A stretch of DNA of 64,000 bases, from positions 1,142,501-1,206,500 of the forward strand of contig CP048486.1 of assembly GCA_025560025.1 (NCBI GenBank), read 5' to 3'. Positions within the stretch are counted from its first letter, which is position 1. Each line of letters starts with the position of its first letter. The notes beneath the pieces were generated by a model that was not told where the DNA came from, made no database searches, and saw nothing but the letters and a program-made list of their open reading frames with translations. The DNA comes from Agrobacterium tumefaciens. Lineage in GTDB: Bacteria > Pseudomonadota > Alphaproteobacteria > Rhizobiales > Rhizobiaceae. Below are positions 36,905 to 46,914 of the stretch, one piece after another. A program made the translations under genes and the position numbers.

Positions 36905-39235
36905 TTAGAACTGCTTGGGGAGAGAGAGCTTGAAACGCTCGTCATCGACATCGCTGAAATAGATGTCGGTGGAAAAACCCTGGTCATCGATGAAGCTGAA
37001 GATGCGCTTCGGCTCCTTCAGGCTGTAAGGCACGAAAAGGGTGACAAGGCGATGCCGGGTTGCGGCCGGAACGGTGGCGCAGACATGGTGGTGAATGTCG
37101 AGCCCCTCGAATTCCTTAGGATCGATGTCGGGAAAACCCTCGACGGCGCTGATCTGTGGCGTGCCGGCTGACGAATAGACGAACTGTCCGTAAAAGCCCG
37201 CTTTCTGACCATTGTAGCGGAAGCTCGACCTGCCGGTCTGCGGTGCTCCAATCGTGTGGCAAAGCCATTGCAGTTCCTGTGGCTCTGAACATTCGACCTC
37301 ATCGACAATCACGAAATAGCTGTCGTTGACGAAGTGGATTTCGCGCAGCACCTTTTGAACCAGCGGGTTCGCAACCTGGTAGGCGGCGGTTGCATCGCCG
37401 ACGATGCGAACATGGCCGGGCTTTTCCTCGACCGAAACGATGCGGCCGGCGGCGCGGCGGGCAAGCGCCTTGTCCTTTTCGGCATATTGTCCCTTGCCGC
37501 CGATCAGCACGGCGTTTTTCGACCGTGTCTGGCGACGCCAGTTCAGATGCATCTGCGAATTGAACGCTACGTAATAGCCGGACTGGATCGCCAGATCCTC
37601 GCCATGGGCATAGAGGACAAAGGCATTCTGGTCGCCATGGCTGTGGCTCAGTGAACCATAGGGGCTGGATTTGAAGACAAATTGCAGATGCCGGTCCGGG
37701 TCTTCCATGTGCTTCTGGATGGTCGCCCAACCGATATCGTCGAAAACCGCGAGTGCGGGTAAATCGGCCGGTGAAACGGCTTCCACCTGTTGGTAGTCGT
37801 GGCGATAGACGAGATCGTCGAAGTTCAGATCCCACCAGCCGTAATTGTAAAAGGCCATTTCCGTGCCCGTCGCATCGGTCTTGATGTGATCGAAATACCA
37901 TTGATAGTGGCCGTTGCCGGTAACGCCGGCAAATTGGCGGACGTTGTAGCCGAGCTTCAGGCCGGGAAGGTCGCCGAGCGTGGAGTCGTCGCCGAAATTG
38001 GCGCGACGGGTTCCCGGCGCCTTGGTATAAAGCGGGAAGCGCCCGGTATTCTGGAAAAACGGCCGCTGATAGAGATCGTAACCCATATAGGAACGGATCA
38101 GATTGGCAGCCTCGATGAGATAGGCCATGCCGGTCATCCAGTAGTGCGGACCTTCCGCCCAGCCACCATCGGTTCCGGCCCATGGGGAATAGAGGGTGGC
38201 GAGGAATTCAACGGTATAATCGAGCCATTCGCCTGCCTCGTCGCTTTCGCCCCGCAACGCGATGCAGGCCGGTGTCAGGACTGCCGAAAGCGAGCGAACC
38301 GCATGGCTGTCATAGGGAAACACGTGGATGCGGGCATGCGCGATGACATGGTCGGCAACCTCGCGTGTCCGTTCAAGCAGAACCGAACGCACGGTTTCTC
38401 GCTCGTCTTCGCTCAGATGGTCGTAGAGCCAGTCGTAACCCCAGGCGAGTGCGACGACGACACGGAAACCCGCCTCGTCATTATAGGCCCGGGAGGTCGC
38501 GCCTTTCGGATCCCAGCCGGCGACCGCCAGCAGCCACTTGCGGGATGCATCGAGCAGATCGTCGCGTCCAAGCACACGGCCCGCTATGGCCAGATGCCGG
38601 ATCGCATAGATCACTTCCTGGCAGTCAATATACATCTGCCGCCAGAGTGTCGCGACGCGCATATTGTTGGGATAGGGCTGTGGTTCCGGCATGACCGGCC
38701 GCTCCAGCCAGGGTTTGACCGATTTTTCGTAGAATTCGGACCAGCCGCAATGGTTGGGGTCCTTTGCCACGGCGTCCGCGAAGGCGCTCAACTGCTCGGG
38801 ATTGAGCCACAGCCTTGGATGGCTGGCATGGGCGGCGGCATGGCGCGCCTGCCTGCCGGGCAGCGGCGTTTTCGGCAGCGACGCGCCGATCTCGAAGCTG
38901 CGCACGGTGCTCCAGTTGGACTCCGGCGTTGCGGTGGTCTCATCCCACAGCGCATAACACCAGTGATAACGGCCTTCCGGCAAGGCCTCATCCGGCGTGA
39001 AGAAATTCCAGGCGAGATCTTCGAAGACGAGTGTTTTTTTGTCGGCGAAACCGGGATCGGTAGAAATGCGCAGCACGTAACGTGCGCCGTCGTCGATATC
39101 GGGTAGCCATGAAAAGCGCGGAGGGTTCTCCGTCGGTGGTGCTTCTTCGCTCGGCTCGTAGCCAATGGTCAATGAACCCGGCCGGGGTTCATCGAGAAGT
39201 GTCTGTCTGGATATGGCCGGGGCAGAGGGACGCAT
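36905..39235 (-). CDS. Exolytic oligoalginate lyase (PL15, heparinase II/III-like)
   Basis: 776 residues, the same length as Atu3025, the structurally known exotype alginate lyase of A. tumefaciens. The catalytic pair reported for that enzyme, His311 and Tyr365, falls exactly on H311 (DSHAVRSL) and Y365 (GPHYWMTG) here. Layout: N-terminal beta domain (~20-120), alpha/alpha-barrel (~130-440), then heparinase II/III-like beta sheets. No signal peptide, so it acts in the cytoplasm on imported oligosaccharides, releasing unsaturated monomers by beta-elimination. It sits between the importer's binding protein and the SDR gene. Confidence 0.95.
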   Translation of the reverse strand: MRPSAPAISRQTLLDEPRPGSLTIGYEPSEEAPPTENPPRFSWLPDIDDGARYVLRISTDPGFADKKTLVFEDLAWNFFTPDEALPEGRYHWCYALWDETTATPESNWSTVRSFEIGASLPKTPLPGRQARHAAAHASHPRLWLNPEQLSAFADAVAKDPNHCGWSEFYEKSVKPWLERPVMPEPQPYPNNMRVATLWRQMYIDCQEVIYAIRHLAIAGRVLGRDDLLDASRKWLLAVAGWDPKGATSRAYNDEAGFRVVVALAWGYDWLYDHLSEDERETVRSVLLERTREVADHVIAHARIHVFPYDSHAVRSLSAVLTPACIALRGESDEAGEWLDYTVEFLATLYSPWAGTDGGWAEGPHYWMTGMAYLIEAANLIRSYMGYDLYQRPFFQNTGRFPLYTKAPGTRRANFGDDSTLGDLPGLKLGYNVRQFAGVTGNGHYQWYFDHIKTDATGTEMAFYNYGWWDLNFDDLVYRHDYQQVEAVSPADLPALAVFDDIGWATIQKHMEDPDRHLQFVFKSSPYGSLSHSHGDQNAFVLYAHGEDLAIQSGYYVAFNSQMHLNWRRQTRSKNAVLIGGKGQYAEKDKALARRAAGRIVSVEEKPGHVRIVGDATAAYQVANPLVQKVLREIHFVNDSYFVIVDEVECSEPQELQWLCHTIGAPQTGRSSFRYNGQKAGFYGQFVYSSAGTPQISAVEGFPDIDPKEFEGLDIHHHVCATVPAATRHRLVTLFVPYSLKEPKRIFSFIDDQGFSTDIYFSDVDDERFKLSLPKQF

Positions 39236-39306
39236 TGCGCTCTAACTCCTATGAAAACGGAAGGAAAAGGATGGCGGCGACAAGGCCGCCATCACGGTCG
39301 AAGGGT

Positions 39307-40875
39307 TTATTGCGCGGCCTTGTATTGACGGTCATAGGCCGATTGCATGATCTTGATGACCTCGTCGTAGCCGAGTGCGGTGAGGCGCTTCTTGTAGGCG
39401 TCCCAGCCGGTATCGACGTCCTGCGCGCCGAGAATCCAGGTCTGCTGCATCTCGGTCATGTAGGTGAGGATGCTCGGCCAGTAGCGGTCGAAGGTCGCCT
39501 TTTCCTCGGCGTTCAGGGAAACCCCCATGAACTCGTCCTTGAGGCAATTGCACTTCTCGTACATGTCGATGCCTTCGAGCGCGATCTTGTTCGTCCACTG
39601 GCGCTCATATTCGTAGTCCATCCAGTATCCGCGCGGGATCGCCGCACCGACGGCCCATAGCTGGGCATTCACCGGATCCTTGTTGGCGAGGATTTCCTTC
39701 TTGAATTGCGGCTTGCCGTCGACCATCTCGTAGGTCAGGCCCTCGACGCCGAAATTCGACAGGATGCGGCCCTGCTGCGAGAACCAGAAATCGAAATATT
39801 TGATGGTTTCGACCGGGTGCTCATTGGTCGCCGAAATGGCCCAGCCGACGGGCTGGACACGCAGGCGGCGGGAATCTTCGAAGCGCTGGCCGGAGACCGT
39901 TTTTGGCGGCAGCATCGGCTTTAGCGCAAAGCCCTCGATCTTGGGCGACAGCGCATCATTGTAGGTCGAGGTGCTGGCGAACCAGTCATGTGTCATGCCG
40001 CCGAGATTGTTGCCCAGAAGATATTCGCGCGAGCGCGCGCCGCGGGTGAAAATCTCCTTGTCGATCAGGCCTTCCTTGTACCACTTGGCAACATTGGAAA
40101 TCCCGGTCTTGTAGTTTTCCTCCGCCCAGGGGTGACGCAGCTGCCCGTCATAAACGGCGAAGTCACCATAACGTTCGGATCCGGACACGCGCGCATCCCA
40201 CAGATTGATGAGGCGGACGGCATCGATTTCCTCGCGGGCGAAATAGGGAACCTCATCCTTGAGGCCGTTGCCGTTCGGGTCCTTGTCGCGGAAGGCTTTC
40301 AGAACCTCATAGACTTCTTCCGGCGTTTCCGGCTGCTTGAGGCCAAGCTTGTCGAGCCAGTCCTGACGGATAAACCAGCCGCGCGAGAACTTGCCATCAG
40401 GCACATAGGGAATGAAATAAAGCTTGCCGTCCGGTCCGGAGATGGCGTTGCGGATTTCCTTGTGGCTGTCGAAGAAGGCTTTGAGGTTGGGGGCGTTTTC
40501 CTCGATCAGCTCATCAAGCGGAATGAACGCGCCCTCCAGCCCGTAGCGAATGAAGTCTTCCTTCAGTCCGCCGGAGGCGTCACCGCCGACGATATCGGGC
40601 AGGTTGCCAGAGGCGATCAGAAGGTTGAAGGCATCGCGGCTGCTGGTGGTTGCCAGCGACGCCACGTTGCGGACATGGATGTTGGTGATTTCCGCCGCCT
40701 TCTGCTCTACCGGCCATTTTTCCGAATAGACGTATTTGTCGCGGAAGTGGAAATGGATCGTCAGTTCCAGCGGGTCTTCGGTGATCTTGCCTGAATCCTG
40801 TGCCGATGCCGGCAAGGCCAGGGTCGCGGCTGTCATCAACGCCAGTAGGGGCGCGCCTTTTCGTAGTGCTCTCAC
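39307..40875 (-). CDS. Alginate-oligosaccharide binding protein (AlgQ/LplA-like)
   Basis: 522 residues; signal peptide MRALRKGAPLLALMTAATLA to about residue 25. A large extracellular solute-binding protein of the LplA/AlgQ type, similar in size to the ~500-residue alginate-binding AlgQ1/AlgQ2 of Sphingomonas. It includes an Asp-rich turn, FRDKDPNGNGLKDEVPYF, of the calcium-binding kind seen in AlgQ proteins. It sits 71 bp upstream of the lyase and 21 bp downstream of a permease, so its ligand is very probably an alginate oligosaccharide. Confidence 0.88.
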   Translation of the reverse strand: MRALRKGAPLLALMTAATLALPASAQDSGKITEDPLELTIHFHFRDKYVYSEKWPVEQKAAEITNIHVRNVASLATTSSRDAFNLLIASGNLPDIVGGDASGGLKEDFIRYGLEGAFIPLDELIEENAPNLKAFFDSHKEIRNAISGPDGKLYFIPYVPDGKFSRGWFIRQDWLDKLGLKQPETPEEVYEVLKAFRDKDPNGNGLKDEVPYFAREEIDAVRLINLWDARVSGSERYGDFAVYDGQLRHPWAEENYKTGISNVAKWYKEGLIDKEIFTRGARSREYLLGNNLGGMTHDWFASTSTYNDALSPKIEGFALKPMLPPKTVSGQRFEDSRRLRVQPVGWAISATNEHPVETIKYFDFWFSQQGRILSNFGVEGLTYEMVDGKPQFKKEILANKDPVNAQLWAVGAAIPRGYWMDYEYERQWTNKIALEGIDMYEKCNCLKDEFMGVSLNAEEKATFDRYWPSILTYMTEMQQTWILGAQDVDTGWDAYKKRLTALGYDEVIKIMQSAYDRQYKAAQ

Positions 40876-40896
40876 AGGTTCTCCTCCCTTGTGCTG

Positions 40897-41778
40897 CTAC
40901 TCTTTCACTCCGCCCAGCAGAATTCCTTTGGTGAAATACTTCTGCGCGTAGGGGTAAATGATGAGGACGGGAATGATGGAAGCGATCATGATCGCTGACG
41001 TCACCGTCTCGAACGAATAGTGGGCGGTGAGCAGGCTCGAGGCGAATTCGTCGTTCGAGTTCAGATCGACGATGACGCGCTTCAGATAGACCTGAAGCGG
41101 GATCTTTTCCTCGCCGCGCAACAGCACCATGGCCCAGAAATAACCGTTCCAGCGCGAGACGATGCAGAACAGCGCAACGGTGACGATGGCGGGTTTCGAC
41201 AGTGGAATGAATACCTTCCACAGCAGCTGCAATTCGCTGGCGCCATCCATCTTGGCGGCCTCTTCGAAGGATTTAGGCACGGCTTCGAAAAAATTGCGCA
41301 GCAGAATGACGTTGAACGCATTGGCGGCAAACCCGAGAATGATGCCGAAGCGGCTGTCGAGAAGCCCGAGATCGCGCATGTTCAGGAAGAAGGGGATCAT
41401 GCCGGCGTTGAACCAGAGCGTAAATGCGATGGCGATGTTAAAGAAGGTGCGACCACGCAGGCGTTTGCGCGAAAGGGCATAAGCTCCGGGGATCATGATC
41501 AGCAGGCTCATGAGCGTGCCGCCGAAGGTGTAGATGAAGGTGTTGCCATAGGCGACCCAGAACATCCTGTCGGACAAGACCCGGTCATAGGCGGCAAGCG
41601 TGACGTCGACCGGCCAGAGCGTGACGCGGCCGGCGGTGACGGCGGCGCCCGAGGAGAGCGAGACCGACAGCACGTAAATGAAGGGATAGAGCGTCGACAG
41701 GACGAACAGGCCGAGAAGAATGGCGTTTGCCCAGCCGAAAATCTTGTCGCCGCGGGAATAGAGATTGAAGTTTGCCAT
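40897..41778 (-). CDS. ABC transporter permease (AlgM2/LplC-like)
   Basis: 293 residues with six membrane spans and the permease EAA loop (SFEEAAKMDGASELQLLWKV, near 180-200). C-terminal YAQKYFTKGILLGGVKE is typical of the LplC/YtcP and AlgM2 group. Eleven bp after the other permease. The two should form the channel for alginate oligosaccharides. Confidence 0.9.
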   Translation of the reverse strand: MANFNLYSRGDKIFGWANAILLGLFVLSTLYPFIYVLSVSLSSGAAVTAGRVTLWPVDVTLAAYDRVLSDRMFWVAYGNTFIYTFGGTLMSLLIMIPGAYALSRKRLRGRTFFNIAIAFTLWFNAGMIPFFLNMRDLGLLDSRFGIILGFAANAFNVILLRNFFEAVPKSFEEAAKMDGASELQLLWKVFIPLSKPAIVTVALFCIVSRWNGYFWAMVLLRGEEKIPLQVYLKRVIVDLNSNDEFASSLLTAHYSFETVTSAIMIASIIPVLIIYPYAQKYFTKGILLGGVKE

Positions 41779-41789
41779 GTTTCAGCTCC

Positions 41790-42719
41790 TCACCACAGCG
41801 ATGTCGACGAGACTTTTCGGCTGATGCGATTGGCCGAATAGACGAGAACGAAAGCGATGACGGCGTTGAACAGTCCGGCGGCCGTGGCCAGGTCATACTG
41901 GGTGCCCTGCAGGCCGGTGCGGTAGATGAAGGTGGAAACGACGTCCGCCGTCTCATAGGTGGATGGGCGATAGAGCAGGATGATATATTCGAACCCGACT
42001 TCGACCAGATTGCCGATGCGGATGATCAGCATGATCACGATTGTCGGCAGGATGCAGGGCAGGGTGATGCGCCACATCATCTGCCAGCGCGATGCGCCGT
42101 CCACCCGGGCGGATTCATAAAGCGTCGGGCTCACGCCGGCGATGGCGGCGAGATAGACGATGGATTCGAAACCTGCCTCCTTCCAGACCGACGAGCCGAT
42201 ATAAATGGGACGAAACCATTCCGGCTGGGTCAGGAAGTAGATCGGCTCAAACCCAAGGCCTTTCAGCAGAAGATTGACGATACCGATCGATGGCGACAGG
42301 AAATTGATGACGATGCCGGCAACGATCACCACCGAAATAAAGTGCGGCAGGTAAACGACCGTCTGAGCCCAGCGGCGTGCGACGCCATTTTGAACCTCGT
42401 TGAACATTAGGGCCAGAATGATGGGGACCGGAAAGGCGAAGATCAGTCCAAGGCCGCTGATCTTGATGGTGTTCCAGAAGGAGCGCACGAACATGTCATT
42501 GTGGAAGAGTTCGATAAAATTCGCAAAACCGACCCAGGGACTTTTTTCGATACCGCGAAAAATCGAGAAGTCCTGGAATGCGATGACCAGCCCGTACATG
42601 GGCTTGTAGAGGAAGACTGCAAACCAGATGAGCATCGGCGCCAGCAGCAGATAGAGCTGCCAGTCGCGGCGCATATCTTCCTGAAGATCGTGGAGGCGTT
42701 CCTGAAAGCCCTGTTTCAT
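41790..42719 (-). CDS. ABC transporter permease (AlgM1/LplB-like)
   Basis: 309 residues, six membrane spans after a ~25-residue cytoplasmic start; EAA loop LYESARVDGASRWQMMWRIT (near 212-232). LplB/AlgM1 group, the partner of the permease encoded next. Overlaps the ATPase gene by 4 bp. Confidence 0.9.
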   Translation of the reverse strand: MKQGFQERLHDLQEDMRRDWQLYLLLAPMLIWFAVFLYKPMYGLVIAFQDFSIFRGIEKSPWVGFANFIELFHNDMFVRSFWNTIKISGLGLIFAFPVPIILALMFNEVQNGVARRWAQTVVYLPHFISVVIVAGIVINFLSPSIGIVNLLLKGLGFEPIYFLTQPEWFRPIYIGSSVWKEAGFESIVYLAAIAGVSPTLYESARVDGASRWQMMWRITLPCILPTIVIMLIIRIGNLVEVGFEYIILLYRPSTYETADVVSTFIYRTGLQGTQYDLATAAGLFNAVIAFVLVYSANRISRKVSSTSLW

Positions 42720-43831
42720 GCCAGCGCCTCACCTCTGGCCTTCAGCGACCTGCCGGTCGCCGCATCGAAGACGTGGATGCGCGCGGTATCAATACCGAGG
42801 CGGTTGACGCCGTTCAGAGTATGGTCGCCATAGAGTGTTTCGGCCTTGGCGATAAATGGCTGGCCATCGGCCGTGCCATGCAGGAGCGCTTCCGCGCCCA
42901 GTGGCTCCACGAGGTCGATGCTGCAATTTAATGTTTCACGACCCTCTTCGGTCTCTACCGACATGATTTCCGGTCGCAGGCCTAGCTTGACCGGCTGCCC
43001 TTCCGTGGCGTTCTTCGCGAAAGCTTCGGGAATGCTGAAGCGCTGGCCGGAACCGCCCGCAAGCACAACCTTCACGTTGCCGTCCCGCTTCTCGATGGTC
43101 CCATCGAGAAGGTTCATCGGCGGCGAGCCGATAAAGCTTGCGACAAACGTATTTGCCGGTTCGAGGAAGACCTCCATCGGCGAGCCGACCTGCTCGATAT
43201 GGCCGCCATTCATGATGACGATACGGTCGGCGAGCGTCATCGCCTCGACCTGGTCATGGGTGACATAGATGCTGGTGGCCTGCATCCGCTTGTGCAGCAG
43301 CTTTATTTCGGCGCGCATGTGGGTGCGCAGCTTGGCGTCGAGGTTCGAGAGCGGCTCGTCGAAAAGGAAGATTTTCGGCCTGCGCACGATGGCGCGACCC
43401 ATGGCGACGCGCTGACGCTGGCCGCCGGAAAGATCGGCCGGCTTGCGGGCCAGATATTCGGTGAGCCCCAGTATCTGGGCGGCTTCCGCAACGGCCTTGT
43501 CGATGGCGGCTCGTTTCTCGCCCCGGACACGCAGGCCGAATGCGATGTTATCGGCGACGCTCAGATGCGGGTAAAGCGCGTAGTTCTGGAACACCATGGC
43601 GACATCGCGGTCTTTCGGGGCGATCTTGTTGACCACCCGGCCGTCCATCGAAACGGTGCCGTCCGAGATGTCTTCCAGCCCTGCAAGCATGCGCAGCGTG
43701 GTGGATTTTCCGCATCCCGAGGGACCAACGAGGACAACGAATTCCTGCGGCTGTATGGAAAGATTGATACCGTGGACGACTTCGAGAGCGCCGTAGCGCT
43801 TGACGACATCGTTGATTTGAACTGCAGACAT
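42716..43831 (-). CDS. ABC transporter ATPase (AlgS/UgpC/MalK-like)
   Basis: 371 residues. Walker A GPSGCGKST, signature LSGGQRQRVAMGRAIV, Walker B IFLFDEPLSNLDAKL, and a C-terminal OB/TOBE regulatory domain (~240-365), as in MalK, UgpC and AlgS. Energises the alginate-oligosaccharide importer. It follows the GntR gene by 30 bp and overlaps the first permease gene. Confidence 0.92.
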   Translation of the reverse strand: MSAVQINDVVKRYGALEVVHGINLSIQPQEFVVLVGPSGCGKSTTLRMLAGLEDISDGTVSMDGRVVNKIAPKDRDVAMVFQNYALYPHLSVADNIAFGLRVRGEKRAAIDKAVAEAAQILGLTEYLARKPADLSGGQRQRVAMGRAIVRRPKIFLFDEPLSNLDAKLRTHMRAEIKLLHKRMQATSIYVTHDQVEAMTLADRIVIMNGGHIEQVGSPMEVFLEPANTFVASFIGSPPMNLLDGTIEKRDGNVKVVLAGGSGQRFSIPEAFAKNATEGQPVKLGLRPEIMSVETEEGRETLNCSIDLVEPLGAEALLHGTADGQPFIAKAETLYGDHTLNGVNRLGIDTARIHVFDAATGRSLKARGEALA

Positions 43832-43861
43832 GAAAGGCCCCTCCTCAAAAGCCTTGAATGT

Positions 43862-44650
43862 TCAGTCAGGCGTCTTCGACCCCCGTGAAGCGCGCTTCCT
43901 CGTGACGCGCGTGTTGACCTGTTCGATGAAGGTCCAGATCTTCGGGTTTCTGGAGAGTTCTGCGATCTTGGTTTCGAGTGATCCGAGATGGCGCTGGACG
44001 GCTTCGCGTGCGGCCTCGACATCGCCCGACTCGATGGCGCTTACGATTGCCTCGTGCTCCCCGATCACCTTTTCGGTGCGGCGAACTGCAAAGACGCGCT
44101 TCAGGTGGCGCATGCGGTCCATTTCACCTTTCGCCTGATTGACGACGCTCCAGGCGCCGGGAAGGCGGGCTGCTGCGAAGATCGTGCGGTGAAACTCTTC
44201 GTCCAGCAGGAAGAAGTCCGTGAATTCCTCGTCTTCGGCTGCCGTGCGCTGCTGGGAAATGCAGGTTTTCAGACGGGCGATATCTTCAAGCGAATGCCGC
44301 TTGGTCGCCTCTATGACAGCGCCCTCTTCCAGCTTGAACCGGATGAAGCAGGCTTCCATGTAACGCTGAACGTCAATCGGCGAGATATAGGTGCCGCCCT
44401 GCGGCACGACAGTCACGAAACCTTCCTCGGAGAGACGGATGATCGCCTCGCGCACGGGCGTCTTGCTGACGTGAAGCAGCGCAGCGATCTCCTTCTCAGA
44501 CAGCGCCCGTCCGGGAAGAAGCTTTACCTCGACAATCAGTTTGCGAAGCAGGGCATGAATCCGATTGGTCATGTTCCCGTCAGCCGGCAGATCTTGCGGG
44601 GTGACGAGTTCGGACAATGGCAGCGATGGAAATTCGACCGGGTTAGACAT
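43862..44650 (-). CDS. GntR-family regulator, FCD subfamily
   Basis: 262 residues from ATG 44650. N-terminal GntR winged HTH (~35-100: ALSEKEIAALLHVSKTPVRE), C-terminal all-helical FCD effector domain (~110-240) with the metal/ligand His residues of that group (FHRTIF, GEHEAIVSAIE). It heads the ten-gene alginate operon and probably represses it until a breakdown product such as KDG or DEH binds. Three 20-bp-spaced repeats cover its start and upstream DNA (44646-44700). Confidence 0.9.
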   Translation of the reverse strand: MSNPVEFPSLPLSELVTPQDLPADGNMTNRIHALLRKLIVEVKLLPGRALSEKEIAALLHVSKTPVREAIIRLSEEGFVTVVPQGGTYISPIDVQRYMEACFIRFKLEEGAVIEATKRHSLEDIARLKTCISQQRTAAEDEEFTDFFLLDEEFHRTIFAAARLPGAWSVVNQAKGEMDRMRHLKRVFAVRRTEKVIGEHEAIVSAIESGDVEAAREAVQRHLGSLETKIAELSRNPKIWTFIEQVNTRVTRKRASRGSKTPD

Positions 44651-44700
44651 ATCAATTACCAAACTGAGATATCAGATGTGGTTATGACATATCTGTTGTG
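44646..44700. promoter_or_regulatory. Three phased GA(C/G)ATATC repeats, likely operator
   Basis: GACATATCA (44646), GAGATATCA (44666) and GACATATCT (44686) recur every 20 bp, about two helical turns. The last two extend to ATATCAGATGTG and ATATCTGTTGTG, 10 of 12 bases alike. The first covers the GntR start codon. Together they look like a multi-site operator for the operon; which protein binds is inferred. Confidence 0.55.
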
Positions 44701-44894
44701 TTTTGGTGAGTCAAGCCGCGTTGATCAGCTTGGTGGGTTAGGAGATCAACTTGGCTGAAGGGATCCAAGCTTACCGTGATGCCTCGAGACAGAAGTTTGC
44801 TTTTAACGCCAAACGTTTGCAGCACGATTTGGTACCGGAACGCTTGCGGGAGAGTCCTGTCCCACGTACTCGCCTCGATGGCAGATTTGCTAGT

Positions 44895-44920
44895 GAGGTC
44901 GTTCCGGTTGGAACGACCTC
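44895..44920. repeat. Perfect 11-bp inverted repeat in intergenic region
   Basis: GAGGTCGTTCC (44895-44905) and GGAACGACCTC (44910-44920) pair around GGTT. No T run follows on either strand, so it is not a standard terminator; it could be an operator or an mRNA structure after the minus-strand DJ-1 gene. Apart from this and the GntR operator, the gap 44651-44998 holds no gene I can support. Confidence 0.6.
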
Positions 44921-44998
44921 ATCGCAGTCAAAGCAGAAGATTAGCCGGATAGTAAATGTGCTCGGCCGGACGAGCTTTTCTCTCCAACCCAACGGTCG

Positions 44999-45850
44999 TC
45001 ACATCTTTGTTTTCAAACGCTTGAGGATTTCGCTTGCGACTTGATTCGCGGTTGCCGGGTTCTGGCCTGTGATCAATTCACGGTCAGTTACCATGTTCGG
45101 TTCGAAGGCCGTCTTGTTGCTGACGAAAATCGCGCCGGCTTGCTGCAGGGCATCCTGGGGATAGAACCTCATCTCACCGCCGCCAAGCAACGGCTTGGCC
45201 ATTTCTTCTTCCTCATTGCTGAAGACGGTGACCCTGTATCCGGCATAAATCCAGTCGGCGGGGGTCTTCGGGGTCGCACCGGTCTCCAGGCCGTCTTTGA
45301 ATGTAGCGGCATCGTTCAGAGTGGACATCAGGGCAATCGGCCCATGGCACATCAGCGCCGTTATCTTTCCCTCCGTGTGAAACTGCCGGAGAAGCGCGCC
45401 AAGTTCGGGGCTGACCAGCAAATCCTGCATGGGGGCATGTCCGCCCGGAACATAGACCGCGTCGAAATGATCATAACCGATCTGTTCGATGCGCGAGAGG
45501 CTAACGACGGGTGAAGCGCGCTCATCCAGTATCTTCAGTTCCGCAAGCAGGGCTTCGCCCGCGCGCATGGCTGCCTCGTCTCCGCCGAAATACATTTTGT
45601 CGATCGAGGTCTTGTCGACGGCCGGGATTTTGCCCTTCGGCGTTGCGAAGGTCACCTCGTGGCCGGCGTCGAGAAAGGCCTTCACCGGCTGCATCAGTTC
45701 ATTGAGATAGAAACCGGTCTTGAAAACCTTGCCGTCCTTGAGATCAAGATGATTTTCGTCCGAGAGCACGACGAGGATGTTGGCAGCTTCGGCCTGCGCG
45801 CCGGCGAAGATGAGTGCAAGCGTTGCCGCAAGCGAACGGATCAGTTTCAT
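44999..45850 (-). CDS. Exported DJ-1/PfpI (Hsp31-like) protein
   Basis: 283 residues with a signal peptide (MKLIRSLAATLALIFAGAQAEAA, cut near 22). DJ-1/PfpI fold, class I glutamine-amidotransferase-like; nucleophile Cys in ALMCHGPIAL and the preceding YVPGGHAPMQDL stretch, as in Hsp31-type chaperone/glyoxalase III proteins. The predicted export is unusual for the family. Divergent from a LysR gene (131-bp gap) that may control it. Confidence 0.83.
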   Translation of the reverse strand: MKLIRSLAATLALIFAGAQAEAANILVVLSDENHLDLKDGKVFKTGFYLNELMQPVKAFLDAGHEVTFATPKGKIPAVDKTSIDKMYFGGDEAAMRAGEALLAELKILDERASPVVSLSRIEQIGYDHFDAVYVPGGHAPMQDLLVSPELGALLRQFHTEGKITALMCHGPIALMSTLNDAATFKDGLETGATPKTPADWIYAGYRVTVFSNEEEEMAKPLLGGGEMRFYPQDALQQAGAIFVSNKTAFEPNMVTDRELITGQNPATANQVASEILKRLKTKM

Positions 45851-45981
45851 GTCTGTCTCCTGGGGTGACTGATATCATCGGCGGCGGGGCCGCATGCATT
45901 CGATGAAGAGCATTTATTCTCTCCGAAGAAGGCGATAAACATGACGCCGTGGAAATCATCTGTTCTCCAGAGGGTATAATC

Positions 45982-46872
45982 ATGCGGCGTTTCGATTATC
46001 TCGGTGACGTGGAGGCTTTTGTCACCGTTATCGACAAAGGGTCGATCAGCGCCGGTGCGGTGGCGCTCTCCACAACGCCATCGGTCCTCAGCAGGGCGAT
46101 CACGCGCCTCGAAACGCGTCTGGGAACGCAACTGGTGCGAAGGACGACACGGCGTCTCAGCCTGACCGAAGCAGGCCTTGCCTATCTGGAACAGGCTCGA
46201 GCGGCTTTCACGATAATCAGCGATGCCGAGCGGGCGGTGCAGGGGCGGGATGGCCCGCTCGGCGGGCGCATACGCATCAGTGTTTCCACGACCTACGGGC
46301 ATTTCCGGCTACCGGAAAAACTGGCGCGCTTCGCCACCCTTCATCCGAAGGTGCAGATCGAAGTCAGTATTTCAAACCGGAATGTCGATCTGGTCGCCGA
46401 GGGTTATGATATCGCCATCCGTCTCGGTCACCTTCCTGACAGCGGGCTTGTCGGTCGCAAGCTGGAGGATGCGCCGCTGCGCCTGGTTGCCTCCCCTGCC
46501 TATCTCAAGCGCATGGGTATGCCACGCTCGGTCGACGATCTGGGTCGGCATCAATGCCTTCCATTCATCATGCCCAGTACCGGCCGTCCGGGCGCCTGGC
46601 TGTTTTCAGTTGATGGTAAAGATATAGACTGGATGCCGCAGGGCACGGTCGAGGTTTCTGAGGACGTGTTGGGCGTCATGTCCCTGGCCGAGGCGGGCAT
46701 GGGCATCTGCCAGACCTATGATTTCATTGTGCGCGAACGGATCGAACGCGGCAGCCTTGTTGAACTTTTGCCGCAGGCGTCAGGTCGCTCGCGCCCGTTC
46801 TCGATCCTTTACGTTCCCCATAGAAGCCTTTCTGCCGCTACCCGCGCGCTCGTCGAGACGCTGCTCGAGTAG
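45982..46872 (+). CDS. LysR-family transcriptional regulator
   Basis: 296 residues from ATG 45982. HTH ~5-62 (FVTVIDKGSISAGAVALSTT then SVLSRAITRLETRLGTQLVR) and a CrgA/AaeR-like effector domain. Divergent from the DJ-1 gene and tail-to-tail with another LysR gene 42 bp on. Confidence 0.88.
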   Translation: MRRFDYLGDVEAFVTVIDKGSISAGAVALSTTPSVLSRAITRLETRLGTQLVRRTTRRLSLTEAGLAYLEQARAAFTIISDAERAVQGRDGPLGGRIRISVSTTYGHFRLPEKLARFATLHPKVQIEVSISNRNVDLVAEGYDIAIRLGHLPDSGLVGRKLEDAPLRLVASPAYLKRMGMPRSVDDLGRHQCLPFIMPSTGRPGAWLFSVDGKDIDWMPQGTVEVSEDVLGVMSLAEAGMGICQTYDFIVRERIERGSLVELLPQASGRSRPFSILYVPHRSLSAATRALVETLLE

Positions 46873-46914
46873 CGTGTGATGCAAGAGCGCGCAGGGGAAT
46901 GCCGATCCTGAAGC

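Noticed and set aside
37790..39106. Plus-strand frame of 438 codons antisense to the alginate lyase
   Set aside because: Shadow of the PL15 lyase, whose catalytic residues are in place on the minus strand.
44751..45044. 97-codon plus-strand frame between the GntR and DJ-1 genes
   Set aside because: No family signal, and it reads through a perfect hairpin and into the 3' end of the DJ-1 gene.
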